From the NCBI GenBank assembly GCA_041393015.1, contig JAWKKV010000005.1, positions 248,001 through 312,000 of the forward strand: 64,000 nucleotides of DNA, written 5' to 3'. Positions 1 to 8,318 of the stretch are shown here, one piece after another (positions within the stretch are counted from its first letter, which is position 1; each line of letters opens with the position of its first letter). Origin of the DNA: JAGQYH01 sp041393015. GTDB taxonomy: Bacteria; Bacteroidota; Bacteroidia; Chitinophagales; JADIYW01. The position numbers and the translations under genes are program-made. The notes below the pieces were generated by a model. That model was not told the origin of the DNA and searched no databases. It saw only the letters and a program-made list of their open reading frames with translations.

Positions 1-27
1 AGTTCTAATTGATAACTAATATAGAGA

Positions 28-44
28 ATAGATTTTTAATCTAT
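28..44. terminator. AT-rich hairpin after the PKD/CHU_C gene
   Basis: ATAGATT (28-34) and AATCTAT (38-44) form a perfect 7-bp stem with a 3-nt loop, just past the stop codon of the minus-strand gene that ends at 56. It may end that transcript. There is no clear T-tract, so the call is weak. Confidence 0.3.
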
Positions 45-55
45 AGTGTTTAGTG

Positions 56-2752
56 CTATCGAATAATCGTTATGCTGCCAGATTTGACAAATCGCTGTCC
101 TCCGAAACATACAATTTCCAGAGAATAACCATAAACATCATTGGCCAATTCCTCTCCTTTCCAAGGTATAGAAAGGTCATTTGTGCTGAAGACATCATTG
201 CCCCATCTATCGAAAATATTTAACTGAAGAGTTTCAATGACGCTTCCTTGAATTTGAAACACATCGTTCAAGCCATCATTGTTCGGAGAAAATGCATTGG
301 GAATAAAAATGTTAGGTTCGTCGCAAATCTCTTCAATCACCGTTACGGTTACTGTATCCGTATTTAAACAACCATTTTCATCAACTACCTGAACGATAAA
401 CGTACTAGTTGCTTCTACCCGTGCAGATGCGTTACGATTATTAGAGTTGTTGACCAATTCTTCCGGAAACCAATTGTATTGATAATTTGGATTATTGGTG
501 GCTGTCAATTCAATCGTTTGCGTATTGATTACTGTTGAAGGAGTAGCAACGGCTTCCACAAAAGGCAATTCATTTACTGAAATCTCAATGGGTTTTATTT
601 TTTCACATCCTGAACTATTCTCAACTAGCAACAAAATTACAGTTGAAGTTTGAGGTGATATATTTAACTGCGGATTGCTTGTAATAAGCGTGTCTTCAAC
701 AAAAATCCATCGATAAGTTAAAGCATTATCGTTAGAAGTCACTTCGGCATTGAGCATAAGTTCCTCTCCTACACATATAGTTTCATCCTCAATGTCAATA
801 AAAATTCCTTCCTGTTGAATAAAGATTGAATCGGTAGTAAAACAATACTCATGGCTCGCCTTTATATAATACCATTTTTCTCTTTCTTCTTGTAGAATAG
901 TAAATTCTGATGACTGTGAAATATTGTCTGTAAAGTTGTTATTGTTTGACCATGTTACTTGATCTGAATTGGTAAGATTTGTAGACAATACAACCAATGA
1001 ATCGCATTGAATTGAATCACTTACATTTTCAACTGTTGGAACAGGATAATCGGTCAGAACAGTAATTTCCGCAGACTGAATACAAGTGTCACCAGAAGCT
1101 CTAACCGTAAAGATTTGAACCGTATAAGTTGTATTTACTATCGGAAATGCAGTTGGATTTTGAAGTGTTGCATCATCTAAACCAATACTAGGACTCCAAA
1201 AATAAGTATGCTCTCCTTCAATTTCCAAATCCAATTGAACAGAATCTGACAAGCATAAAGCGATAGTATCCGATAATGTAAACTCATCAATTGATTCAAT
1301 AGTAATGGTAGTATCCAGTTTAGATTTACAACCATTAAAGGCAACTACATTTAAACTTACATTATACAAACCATCTTGTTCAAAAAAGTGAATTGGATTA
1401 GGCGCTGTAGACATTTGACCATCACCAAAATTCCAATTCCATGTTTGTATTTGATCCGATTCTATGGTTAAATCTGTAAACTGAAGACCAAATGCAGGAT
1501 CGTAACATTCCGGTTGACCACTATCAAAATTGGCGGCTACTTCTTGATATTGTAGATTAATCAATTGACGAAAAGTATCGGCACATTGATCACCGGGCTG
1601 TGCAATTAGAGTTACCCAATACAAACCTGTGTCTGGAAAAATATGCAGTGGATTAGTTTGAAAATCAATAGGACTTCCATCGCCAAAATTCCAAGCTATT
1701 TCCGTTCCGCCAGTGGTTAAATTTTGAAATTGAACAGACAAATCAACATCACAAAGCAAAGTGTAATTAAATAAAGTATCGTTTATTATTGTTTGAAGGG
1801 TATCGGTAATGGGTTCATCTACAATCTCATAATCGCCATCATAAACTTTGGCACAATCGGCAATATTGAATTGAAAATCTCTTTTATTCTCTGACAATAA
1901 AACACCATTTCTAAACTCTTGCACACAAACACCCACTACAAACTGTCCAATCATGTTGGGCGCACTACCCGTTAACAATCCGGTAGTTGGATCAATATTT
2001 AATGGAATTTCACCACCAATTACATTATCAGTTCCGTAAGGTGGAATCCAATTGATAAGATCAAAAGGCGGCACTTCATTTAATGGGTTGCCAAACACTT
2101 GCTGCAAACTTCCACCAACATTAGGTGTACATAAGGAATAAACCAGCTGATCACCATCTAGATCGATGGCCGATTGATCCACCCTGATGTTCTGTCCGCT
2201 ACATAAAATAATGGGCGCTAACTCTTTATACTCAGGACTTGAATTCGTATTCGTAATATTGGATGCGGGTATTTTTACTGTGTAGGTTGCCCCAATTAAA
2301 TCAGGATTAATTGGATTGCCAAAATCATCAATGCCTTGTGCATTTACAATTGTTGCGTTTCTACAACACCGAATATAGGCTAAGGTATATCCGGACGGGC
2401 TTATAGGTATCGTAAAAACACCTTCATATCGAGCAAAATCAACACAAATTTCGGGAGGAACAATTAAGCAGGTATCTTGAAAGTTGGCATCTAAGGTATC
2501 TCGCTCAATAATTGGCAATTGCAAAGTATCTATTACTTGATTATTGGCGTTGTAAACATATATGCCGGCCGGATTATCAAAAGGAACAACACTTATACCA
2601 CAATCCTTATATAACTTCAAGGTAACTCTGTATTGATTGTTTCCAAGAAATTTATAGTTCAACTCGCCACCAACAATATGAGTAGCATTCGCATTCTGCC
2701 ACGAAAAGGCAAAACCAAAAATCAAAAGAAATATGTACAGGAATTTCTTCAT
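56..2752 (-). CDS. PKD-domain surface protein with CHU_C (T9SS type B) sorting domain
   Basis: Exported protein of about 898 residues. I start it at the Met at 2752 because MKKFLYIFLLIFGFAFS begins a good signal peptide ending in ANA; an ATG six codons upstream only adds a charged extension. After cleavage the protein begins THIVGGELNYKF, an opening common in Bacteroidota surface proteins. Two PKD folds are visible by WNFGDG motifs in the middle of the protein, followed by Ig-like stretches. The C-terminus has the CHU_C hallmark FIPNAFSPNNDGLNDVF and ends in IFDRWGN and a basic SGSITIIR tail, the T9SS type B signal. It is therefore likely secreted by the gliding/T9SS machinery and kept on or released from the cell surface. 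Ligand unknown. It stands alone, with a 160-bp gap to the next gene. Confidence 0.85.
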   Translation of the reverse strand: MKKFLYIFLLIFGFAFSWQNANATHIVGGELNYKFLGNNQYRVTLKLYKDCGISVVPFDNPAGIYVYNANNQVIDTLQLPIIERDTLDANFQDTCLIVPPEICVDFARYEGVFTIPISPSGYTLAYIRCCRNATIVNAQGIDDFGNPINPDLIGATYTVKIPASNITNTNSSPEYKELAPIILCSGQNIRVDQSAIDLDGDQLVYSLCTPNVGGSLQQVFGNPLNEVPPFDLINWIPPYGTDNVIGGEIPLNIDPTTGLLTGSAPNMIGQFVVGVCVQEFRNGVLLSENKRDFQFNIADCAKVYDGDYEIVDEPITDTLQTIINDTLFNYTLLCDVDLSVQFQNLTTGGTEIAWNFGDGSPIDFQTNPLHIFPDTGLYWVTLIAQPGDQCADTFRQLINLQYQEVAANFDSGQPECYDPAFGLQFTDLTIESDQIQTWNWNFGDGQMSTAPNPIHFFEQDGLYNVSLNVVAFNGCKSKLDTTITIESIDEFTLSDTIALCLSDSVQLDLEIEGEHTYFWSPSIGLDDATLQNPTAFPIVNTTYTVQIFTVRASGDTCIQSAEITVLTDYPVPTVENVSDSIQCDSLVVLSTNLTNSDQVTWSNNNNFTDNISQSSEFTILQEEREKWYYIKASHEYCFTTDSIFIQQEGIFIDIEDETICVGEELMLNAEVTSNDNALTYRWIFVEDTLITSNPQLNISPQTSTVILLLVENSSGCEKIKPIEISVNELPFVEAVATPSTVINTQTIELTATNNPNYQYNWFPEELVNNSNNRNASARVEATSTFIVQVVDENGCLNTDTVTVTVIEEICDEPNIFIPNAFSPNNDGLNDVFQIQGSVIETLQLNIFDRWGNDVFSTNDLSIPWKGEELANDVYGYSLEIVCFGGQRFVKSGSITIIR

Positions 2753-2820
2753 TGAGTTTTTCAAATCCAACGCAAAAATAACTGATTTTATAGGAAAATG
2801 TTTTAATGATACAATGAGTT

Positions 2821-2855
2821 AATGTGTGAATGCGTGAATGTGTGAATGTGAATAC
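2821..2855. repeat. Short octamer-like tandem repeat (TGTGTGAA/TGCGTGAA)
   Basis: An intergenic microsatellite with about three and a half near-identical 8-base units (TGTGTGAA, TGCGTGAA, TGTGTGAA, TGTGAA). It lies between the start of the PKD/CHU_C gene and the stop of the next minus-strand gene. No gene or promoter is evident inside it. Confidence 0.6.
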
Positions 2856-2916
2856 GTCAATTTGATAAATTGACTTAGTAAAACATTACTATAAATTTCA
2901 TTCAAGCATTGAAGCA

Positions 2917-5900
2917 CTAAAACAGTGCTCTTACAGAAGCTCTACCCGTATTGATTAAATCATTCGTGCCTGTTTTTCTTCCTTCGTATTGAAGTGACAA
3001 TTGAATGTTTCTAGCTAACTTTTGTTCAAATCGTATATTCCAAAGGTAATTTTGTCCGGCTCTTAAGCCATTTAAAATTTCATATGTTTTAGTAGAATTA
3101 CTTTCTCCATTATAACTGATATTGACGTATCTAAAATCAGCCGTTACCGTACTTTTTCCAACCAAACTAAATTTAAGGTCCCAACCCAATTCATGCGCTT
3201 TAGCCAACTCACCTCCAAATTCTGGTAAATTTTTTCGTTGACTATAATTATAACGAATACCTGTTCTAAGCTTGGTTTTAAAAGTATATTCTACGCCATT
3301 CTCTATCTCATACCTTTTAATATTGAAATCATCCGAATCAAAAAATTGAGAATTAAAAACTTTGTTTTCTAGTTTTCCATTTAAGATTAGCGCTAAAAAT
3401 GTTTTGACATTCCACTTTGATTCAATTTGATGAGAAGCCGTTTGCCGAGCATCAATTCCATTCAACAACAACACTTTATTTTGCGACCAATTTTGAATAT
3501 AATTGATTTTATAAACAGAACTACTCCGATTAAAATAAATGGCATTTCTAATGGTAGCATTGACTACAATGATATCTTCTTCGGTTGAACTCAATAAAAA
3601 TGGATTAAAGCCTTGTCCTTTAGCATCCTTCAAAGACCGTTTACTGATGAGTAAAGAAGATTGCGTACTGAAACGAGCAATAAATCCTTTAATGCCTTCC
3701 TCCCTCACCCATGCAATTTTGGGATTTAAAACCAATGACTGATCAAGTTTGGTTGTATTGGTTTGTATGAACTCATTAAAATTGGAAAAGACTCTCACAA
3801 AACTAGCACTATCCGTAAATTCTGAGATAACAAATTCATTTTGCTGCTGTAGTCCATCATCATTTTGATCGATCCAACTGTAAATTCCTTCTCCATTTTG
3901 AACTCTTAAGTAAGTAAAGTCTCTTTGCCGTTCTTGACCGCTGCCTAACTCATATTTTATATTATATCTAATGGCGCCACGTTTGACGTTAAATCCATAT
4001 TCTATTCTTCCTAAAACATTATTATCCGGCTCTTCTGGAGTTAAAAGCGTATCGGGGACTAATAAATTTCTATAGGTAACTTGCCACTTTAAATCTTGTG
4101 TCTTAAAGCTTTTTACATCCCCAAACACCTTTACCGTATTGGCCACTGTAGCTGTTACAAAGTTGTTATCTCTAACAAATTTATCTACTCGCCTATCGTA
4201 ATTAATTCCCCATTTTACCTTACTAGAATCTGAGCTGGTGATAAATGCGCCAATAGTATTATTTAAAAAACTACCGGCTGTTAAAGTATCCGTTTCTAAG
4301 CTTCTAATACTGTTATTCTCTTGCATTCCTTTGATGCCTAAGGTTAATCCCTTCCAAAATTTGAAGTCCTTTTCTAATTGGAAGTTAGGACGCATGAAAA
4401 TTGATTTTTGTGTAAGATCTTCTGAATTTAAAATGGCACTTTGTGTCGAAAATCGCCATCCTTTCTTCTGAATATTTAATCCCACATTATTGGTAAACCC
4501 TAGATATACATTTTGACGATTGAAATTGCTAAATCGATAACTAATGTTAAAAGTCTTATTACTGAAACGTGTTTCACCATAAATAAAATGCTCCGACACT
4601 AAAGAATCTCTGAGGCCTAAGTTCCAATCACGCAAAAACTCCACCGGGCGATACGGTTCGATAGCTAAAAAGTCGGTGCCTTTAAACTCATAGCCTAAAC
4701 TCGACTGCTCTTGCCACGTTGCCTTTTTTCCAATCTTACTTTTGTGGGATAACTTTGCTTGTGCTGCAAAATCTCTGTTATCATCGCCATCGAGTTCTGA
4801 CAAAGTATTAAAATCCTTGTTAGACATAGCTCCTTCTGACGTAAACGACCATTTTTCATTAATATCATATCCAAGCCCTAAGGTCATTAATTGGGTTTTC
4901 TTAGGCGTAATTAATAAAATCTTTGGTTCATAGCTTCCGGTTAAATTGCCATTTAAATCAGGCGCTACCCATTTAAAAACTCGTCCATTGGCAGAGCTAA
5001 TACTGGGTTCATAATATCCGTTTCCCGGACCAACATAACTGAAGCTTAAACTGTATTGTGCACTATCAGCATTAGTGCTATATACGTAAATGGAATCGTA
5101 GATAATACTGTTAACAGTGGTGTCAATCAACTTATACAAAACCCTCTCAGTGGTAAAATCTACTTCATTTGCTCCGCTAATAAAAGCTTGATCTAAATTA
5201 TCACCAATAGAACGTAAGAGTGCTCGTTCTTCATCGTCTAAACTTACATTAATGGGATTGTTTTTGTTGTCTTGTTCATTGTAAAACTTAAACCAAGTTT
5301 GGAGTTTTTTGTATTGTAATGTATGTCTGGTTTGAACAAATGTTCTAAAGTAACTTCTATCTGCATATTCAAACTCTACTACAATTCTGCTATCCTTTGT
5401 AATTAAATAATTTGTAGTAAAAATAATTTCTCCTGAATTGTAGTCCATTACATAATCGTAATCCTCTCCTCGGTGAAGTAAAATATTATCTACATAAACC
5501 TTTTCAGACCCCGCCAAAATAACAATAAAGGTCTCTCCATTATTTCCTGTTAAACGATAAGGCCCTTGAATGCCTTCCTTACCAAAAAATGTGTTACGAG
5601 TAAACTGTCCTTTCGCAATAGAAAACGAGACGGATGACTTCAGTTTTAAATCCTTCATAATATTAAACTCGCCCCCGTAACTAGCGCCTTGCAATTGCTT
5701 GTAATATTTCATGAAGTAACTATCCTTCTCTTCAATTTCATAATCTCCGGCAATGGCTTCGTGTTCACCTTTTTTAATTTTAATAAAAACCTTGTCAAAA
5801 TCTTGAACTTGTGCCGTATTTCCATCGGGTTGAATAGGAATGTTGTTATCGCTCAAAGCGGCTGTAATTTCAACATCCTTGCCAATATATCCTGTTAATT

Positions 5901-6474
5901 GTAAATCTAATTCAGAATTTATGGATAAACTTTGACTGCTTCCAAAGCTCACACCACGAGCAAAACTTCCACTATAGTTTAATTGTCCCCATTCTATCAC
6001 ATCTCCATCTGTTTTGGCATAAGGTTCATAATAATATGGGTTGAAATAGGAACTGTCTGCATTATAAGGCACAATCTTATCTCTGCTTTTATTGAAAGTG
6101 GCAAACTCAAGTTTATAGGGAAACACTCGATAAACAAATTGAATTTCTTTCCCTTTGATTGATATATCCTTTACCACAAAAACGCCTTGAGCCCAATCTA
6201 AATGATATTGACTAGTATCTAACTTGCTGCCTTTCGCTACATCCGTTGCGATAAAAGAACTAGCTAAAATACTTGCAGTATCTAAAACAACTGTATCTGA
6301 AGTGACTGAAACATTCTTAGTTCTTAAATTTTTAAAACTATTAGGATCAACTTGACTAAAGGACTGAAACGATAAGAAAAGTAAACACATCAATAGAACG
6401 AAAGGACTTATTTGACATAAATAAATCTGTTGTAATCGCTTATGTGTCGATAATTGTTCTTGCAAAATGGTCAA
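2917..6474 (-). CDS. Large outer-membrane beta-barrel-like protein, SprA-like N-terminal region
   Basis: Protein of 1185 residues. A basic start followed by VLLMCLLFLSFQSFSQ gives a likely signal peptide. Residues about 150-260 contain SGSFARGVSFGSSQSLSINS, then LQLTGYIGKDVEITAALSD, NIPIQPDGNTAQVQDFDKVF and GDYEIEE. To my reading this resembles part of SprA, the T9SS translocon barrel, but the protein is only half the usual SprA length (about 2400). The second half is full of alternating aromatic/polar strands and ends in a terminal Phe (RASVRALF), as outer-membrane barrels do. I infer an integral outer-membrane protein of unknown function; a transport or secretion role is possible but unproven. 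It starts just after the GreA-like pair on the same strand. Confidence 0.6.
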   Translation of the reverse strand: MTILQEQLSTHKRLQQIYLCQISPFVLLMCLLFLSFQSFSQVDPNSFKNLRTKNVSVTSDTVVLDTASILASSFIATDVAKGSKLDTSQYHLDWAQGVFVVKDISIKGKEIQFVYRVFPYKLEFATFNKSRDKIVPYNADSSYFNPYYYEPYAKTDGDVIEWGQLNYSGSFARGVSFGSSQSLSINSELDLQLTGYIGKDVEITAALSDNNIPIQPDGNTAQVQDFDKVFIKIKKGEHEAIAGDYEIEEKDSYFMKYYKQLQGASYGGEFNIMKDLKLKSSVSFSIAKGQFTRNTFFGKEGIQGPYRLTGNNGETFIVILAGSEKVYVDNILLHRGEDYDYVMDYNSGEIIFTTNYLITKDSRIVVEFEYADRSYFRTFVQTRHTLQYKKLQTWFKFYNEQDNKNNPINVSLDDEERALLRSIGDNLDQAFISGANEVDFTTERVLYKLIDTTVNSIIYDSIYVYSTNADSAQYSLSFSYVGPGNGYYEPSISSANGRVFKWVAPDLNGNLTGSYEPKILLITPKKTQLMTLGLGYDINEKWSFTSEGAMSNKDFNTLSELDGDDNRDFAAQAKLSHKSKIGKKATWQEQSSLGYEFKGTDFLAIEPYRPVEFLRDWNLGLRDSLVSEHFIYGETRFSNKTFNISYRFSNFNRQNVYLGFTNNVGLNIQKKGWRFSTQSAILNSEDLTQKSIFMRPNFQLEKDFKFWKGLTLGIKGMQENNSIRSLETDTLTAGSFLNNTIGAFITSSDSSKVKWGINYDRRVDKFVRDNNFVTATVANTVKVFGDVKSFKTQDLKWQVTYRNLLVPDTLLTPEEPDNNVLGRIEYGFNVKRGAIRYNIKYELGSGQERQRDFTYLRVQNGEGIYSWIDQNDDGLQQQNEFVISEFTDSASFVRVFSNFNEFIQTNTTKLDQSLVLNPKIAWVREEGIKGFIARFSTQSSLLISKRSLKDAKGQGFNPFLLSSTEEDIIVVNATIRNAIYFNRSSSVYKINYIQNWSQNKVLLLNGIDARQTASHQIESKWNVKTFLALILNGKLENKVFNSQFFDSDDFNIKRYEIENGVEYTFKTKLRTGIRYNYSQRKNLPEFGGELAKAHELGWDLKFSLVGKSTVTADFRYVNISYNGESNSTKTYEILNGLRAGQNYLWNIRFEQKLARNIQLSLQYEGRKTGTNDLINTGRASVRALF

Positions 6475-6540
6475 CTTCCTTCATCTAATGTAGATTAAAA
6501 ATGAATATTGTGTAAGAAGATTTATAAACTAGATTTTAAC

Positions 6541-6984
6541 TTAATGAATTTCAGTGATTTCTGATGTTTTTCCATTGAAGGTAAACTGATCCCCAACATA
6601 CTTACCCATTAGCAATTTTCCAATTGGCGAGGCCATTGAAATGCCGTAAACAACTGTTTCATTTACTTGCATTTTCCCTATTGGAATAGCTATATAATAA
6701 TTAGATTTTGTAGTAAAAACTAAACTGCCTAAAGCTACTGCTGCTGATTTTTTATCTAAATCGATAGACTTTAAAGTGGTTTCTAATGTATTAACCTCAT
6801 TTAATTGAAGGTGTAAATTATTTTGTTCAATTTGTAGGTGCGCTCGTGTAGTTTCAAATTTATCTCCAACAGAACTTTTTGTTTCGTTGTCCATTCCATC
6901 AGTAATGGTGGCAAAAGCCTGATTTAAAACAGTCTTCTTTTTATCGATAAAATTTTGACATATTTGATAAAGTGCTTGTTTCAT
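6541..6984 (-). CDS. GreA/GreB C-terminal-domain-like small protein (copy 2)
   Basis: About 147 residues when started at the Met at 6984 (MKQALYQICQNF), which aligns with the start of its neighbour; the upstream frame adds 13 unrelated residues. It has an acidic/amphipathic helical N-terminal half and a C-terminal half reading SPIGKLLMGKYVGDQFTFNG, which resembles the FKBP-like C-terminal domain of GreA/GreB (SPxGxxLxGxxxGD). It is a clear paralogue of the next upstream gene (7054-7497), 69 bp away and in tandem. Proteins of this kind in Bacteroidota are often auto-labelled 3-oxoacyl-ACP synthase, but I see no thiolase-fold features. A role at the RNA polymerase secondary channel is inference. 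Confidence 0.6.
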   Translation of the reverse strand: MKQALYQICQNFIDKKKTVLNQAFATITDGMDNETKSSVGDKFETTRAHLQIEQNNLHLQLNEVNTLETTLKSIDLDKKSAAVALGSLVFTTKSNYYIAIPIGKMQVNETVVYGISMASPIGKLLMGKYVGDQFTFNGKTSEITEIH

Positions 6985-7053
6985 TTGAATAGATTTTAGC
7001 CATTCATTGAATGTACAAAACAATAGGCACTATAAGAAAACAAATAGATTAGA

Positions 7054-7497
7054 CTATTCTATTGATAGAATTTTAATGGCATTTCCATTAAATACAATCT
7101 CATCTCCAACTTGTTTACCGGCTAATAGACTTCCAATTGGCGAAGCTTTAGAAATAGCATAATAAATCTCATCTCCCATCGTCAATTTCCCTACCGGAAT
7201 AGAAATGTAATAATTTGCTTTCGATGTTTTTACTAATGCTCCAATAGAAACAGTTTTAGGTGTAGCATTTAGATTTATAGTATTTAAAGTAGTTTGAAGC
7301 ATATTGACTTCATTTCTTTGAATCATCAAATTCTCATGTTCTGAATGCAATTGTTCTTTGGTAGAATCATAATCTTCTCCAACAGAATTTTTAGATTCGC
7401 CTTCCATTTCCGCTTTTATAGTAGCAATAGCTTCAGTCAAAATCGCTTTCTTGGCATCAACATACTCTTGACATTTCTTAAAAAGCTCGTTTTTCAT
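7054..7497 (-). CDS. GreA/GreB C-terminal-domain-like small protein (copy 1)
   Basis: 147 residues. Residues 1-85 are strongly helical and charged, suitable for a coiled coil like the GreA N-terminal finger. Residues about 95-147 contain GALVKTSKANYYISIPVGKL and SPIGSLLAGKQVGDEI, the latter matching the end of GreA-family C-terminal domains. The tandem paralogue at 6541-6984 shares the same plan, so the pair arose by duplication. The start is clear and lies 155 bp from the divergent TetR gene, so the palindrome at 7612-7629 could in principle affect both. The precise role is unknown; a secondary-channel transcription factor is the best family-based guess. Confidence 0.6.
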   Translation of the reverse strand: MKNELFKKCQEYVDAKKAILTEAIATIKAEMEGESKNSVGEDYDSTKEQLHSEHENLMIQRNEVNMLQTTLNTINLNATPKTVSIGALVKTSKANYYISIPVGKLTMGDEIYYAISKASPIGSLLAGKQVGDEIVFNGNAIKILSIE

Positions 7498-7611
7498 AGT
7501 ACTTTAAATTTCCTTTAGGCTGCAAAGTTAAACTGTTTATTTCTAACATTTATCAAAAAAAATTCCTTTTGTTATTCAAAATGCAATTACTTAAAATAAT
7601 TAACTACATTT

Positions 7612-7629
7612 TTAGTCATTAATGACTAA
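7612..7629. promoter_or_regulatory. Perfect 18-bp palindrome, probable TetR operator
   Basis: TTAGTCATTAATGACTAA is a perfect inverted repeat, ending 23 bp before the TetR ATG. A -7-like TATATTCG follows at 7636-7643, so a bound dimer would block the promoter. Size and symmetry suit TetR-family operators. It probably mediates autoregulation and control of the carboxylase genes downstream. Confidence 0.7.
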
Positions 7630-7652
7630 TTATATTATATTCGACTACTCAA

Positions 7653-8309
7653 ATGAAGACAAGAGATAAAATCATATCAAAAGCAAAAAAGGTTTTTAAT
7701 AAAGCTGGTTTTAGTGCTATCTCATTGTTTGAATTAGCCAGTATTGTTGGTATCAGCAGAGGAAATTTAACTTATCACTTTAAGGACAAAGACATTCTTT
7801 TAGAAGCAATAGCCAATGAAATGTGGCAAAAAATTGAAACAGAGCGCAACAAATCAAGACAATTTCCTTCTTTTGAGAATTTACACAATGAAGTTCAATT
7901 ATATTATAAGTTTCAAAGAGAGTATGCTTTTATCTTTTTAGATGTTCATGTTTTGAATCATCCCATCATTAAAGCTCAGTTTAGAAAAATGGCGAAGCAA
8001 ACCATTGCCGACAATGAAGCAACTATTGCCTTTTCTATAAAAGTTGGCAATATGAAACAAGAAAGTTTTGCTGGCCTTTACTATAATCTTGCATTTATCT
8101 CATGGTTGATTGCTTTCTTTTGGCTCACCCAACAAAAGATAAGAGGTTCTGAGACGAATGAAGATGGAGAAAAAATGATCTGGAGTATTTTGCTTCCTCA
8201 TTTTACCAACAAGGGAATCGAATCATTTAAGTCTTTTTTTGGAGAAGATTACTACAATACTATTGGTCAACCCTTTAAAGTTGATATTGATAAACTCATT
8301 CCATTTTAA
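7653..8309 (+). CDS. TetR/AcrR-family transcriptional regulator
   Basis: 218 residues. The N-terminal 50 residues form the TetR helix-turn-helix: KVFNKAGFSAISLFELASIV, then GISRGNLTYHFKDKDILL, with the YHF(K)DK recognition/turn signature of the family. The rest is an all-helical ligand domain containing a hydrophobic stretch (LAFISWLIAFFWLT). The stop lies only 9 bp before the carboxyltransferase gene, so it is co-transcribed with the acyl-CoA carboxylase subunits. I infer that it senses an acyl-CoA or branched-chain catabolite and represses this operon through the palindrome just upstream. Confidence 0.85.
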   Translation: MKTRDKIISKAKKVFNKAGFSAISLFELASIVGISRGNLTYHFKDKDILLEAIANEMWQKIETERNKSRQFPSFENLHNEVQLYYKFQREYAFIFLDVHVLNHPIIKAQFRKMAKQTIADNEATIAFSIKVGNMKQESFAGLYYNLAFISWLIAFFWLTQQKIRGSETNEDGEKMIWSILLPHFTNKGIESFKSFFGEDYYNTIGQPFKVDIDKLIPF

Positions 8310-8318
8310 ATTAAATAT

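Noticed and set aside
6541..7497. 3-oxoacyl-ACP synthase label for the tandem small proteins
   Set aside because: They are only about 147 residues and have no thiolase fold or catalytic Cys-His-His; the C-terminal halves resemble GreA.
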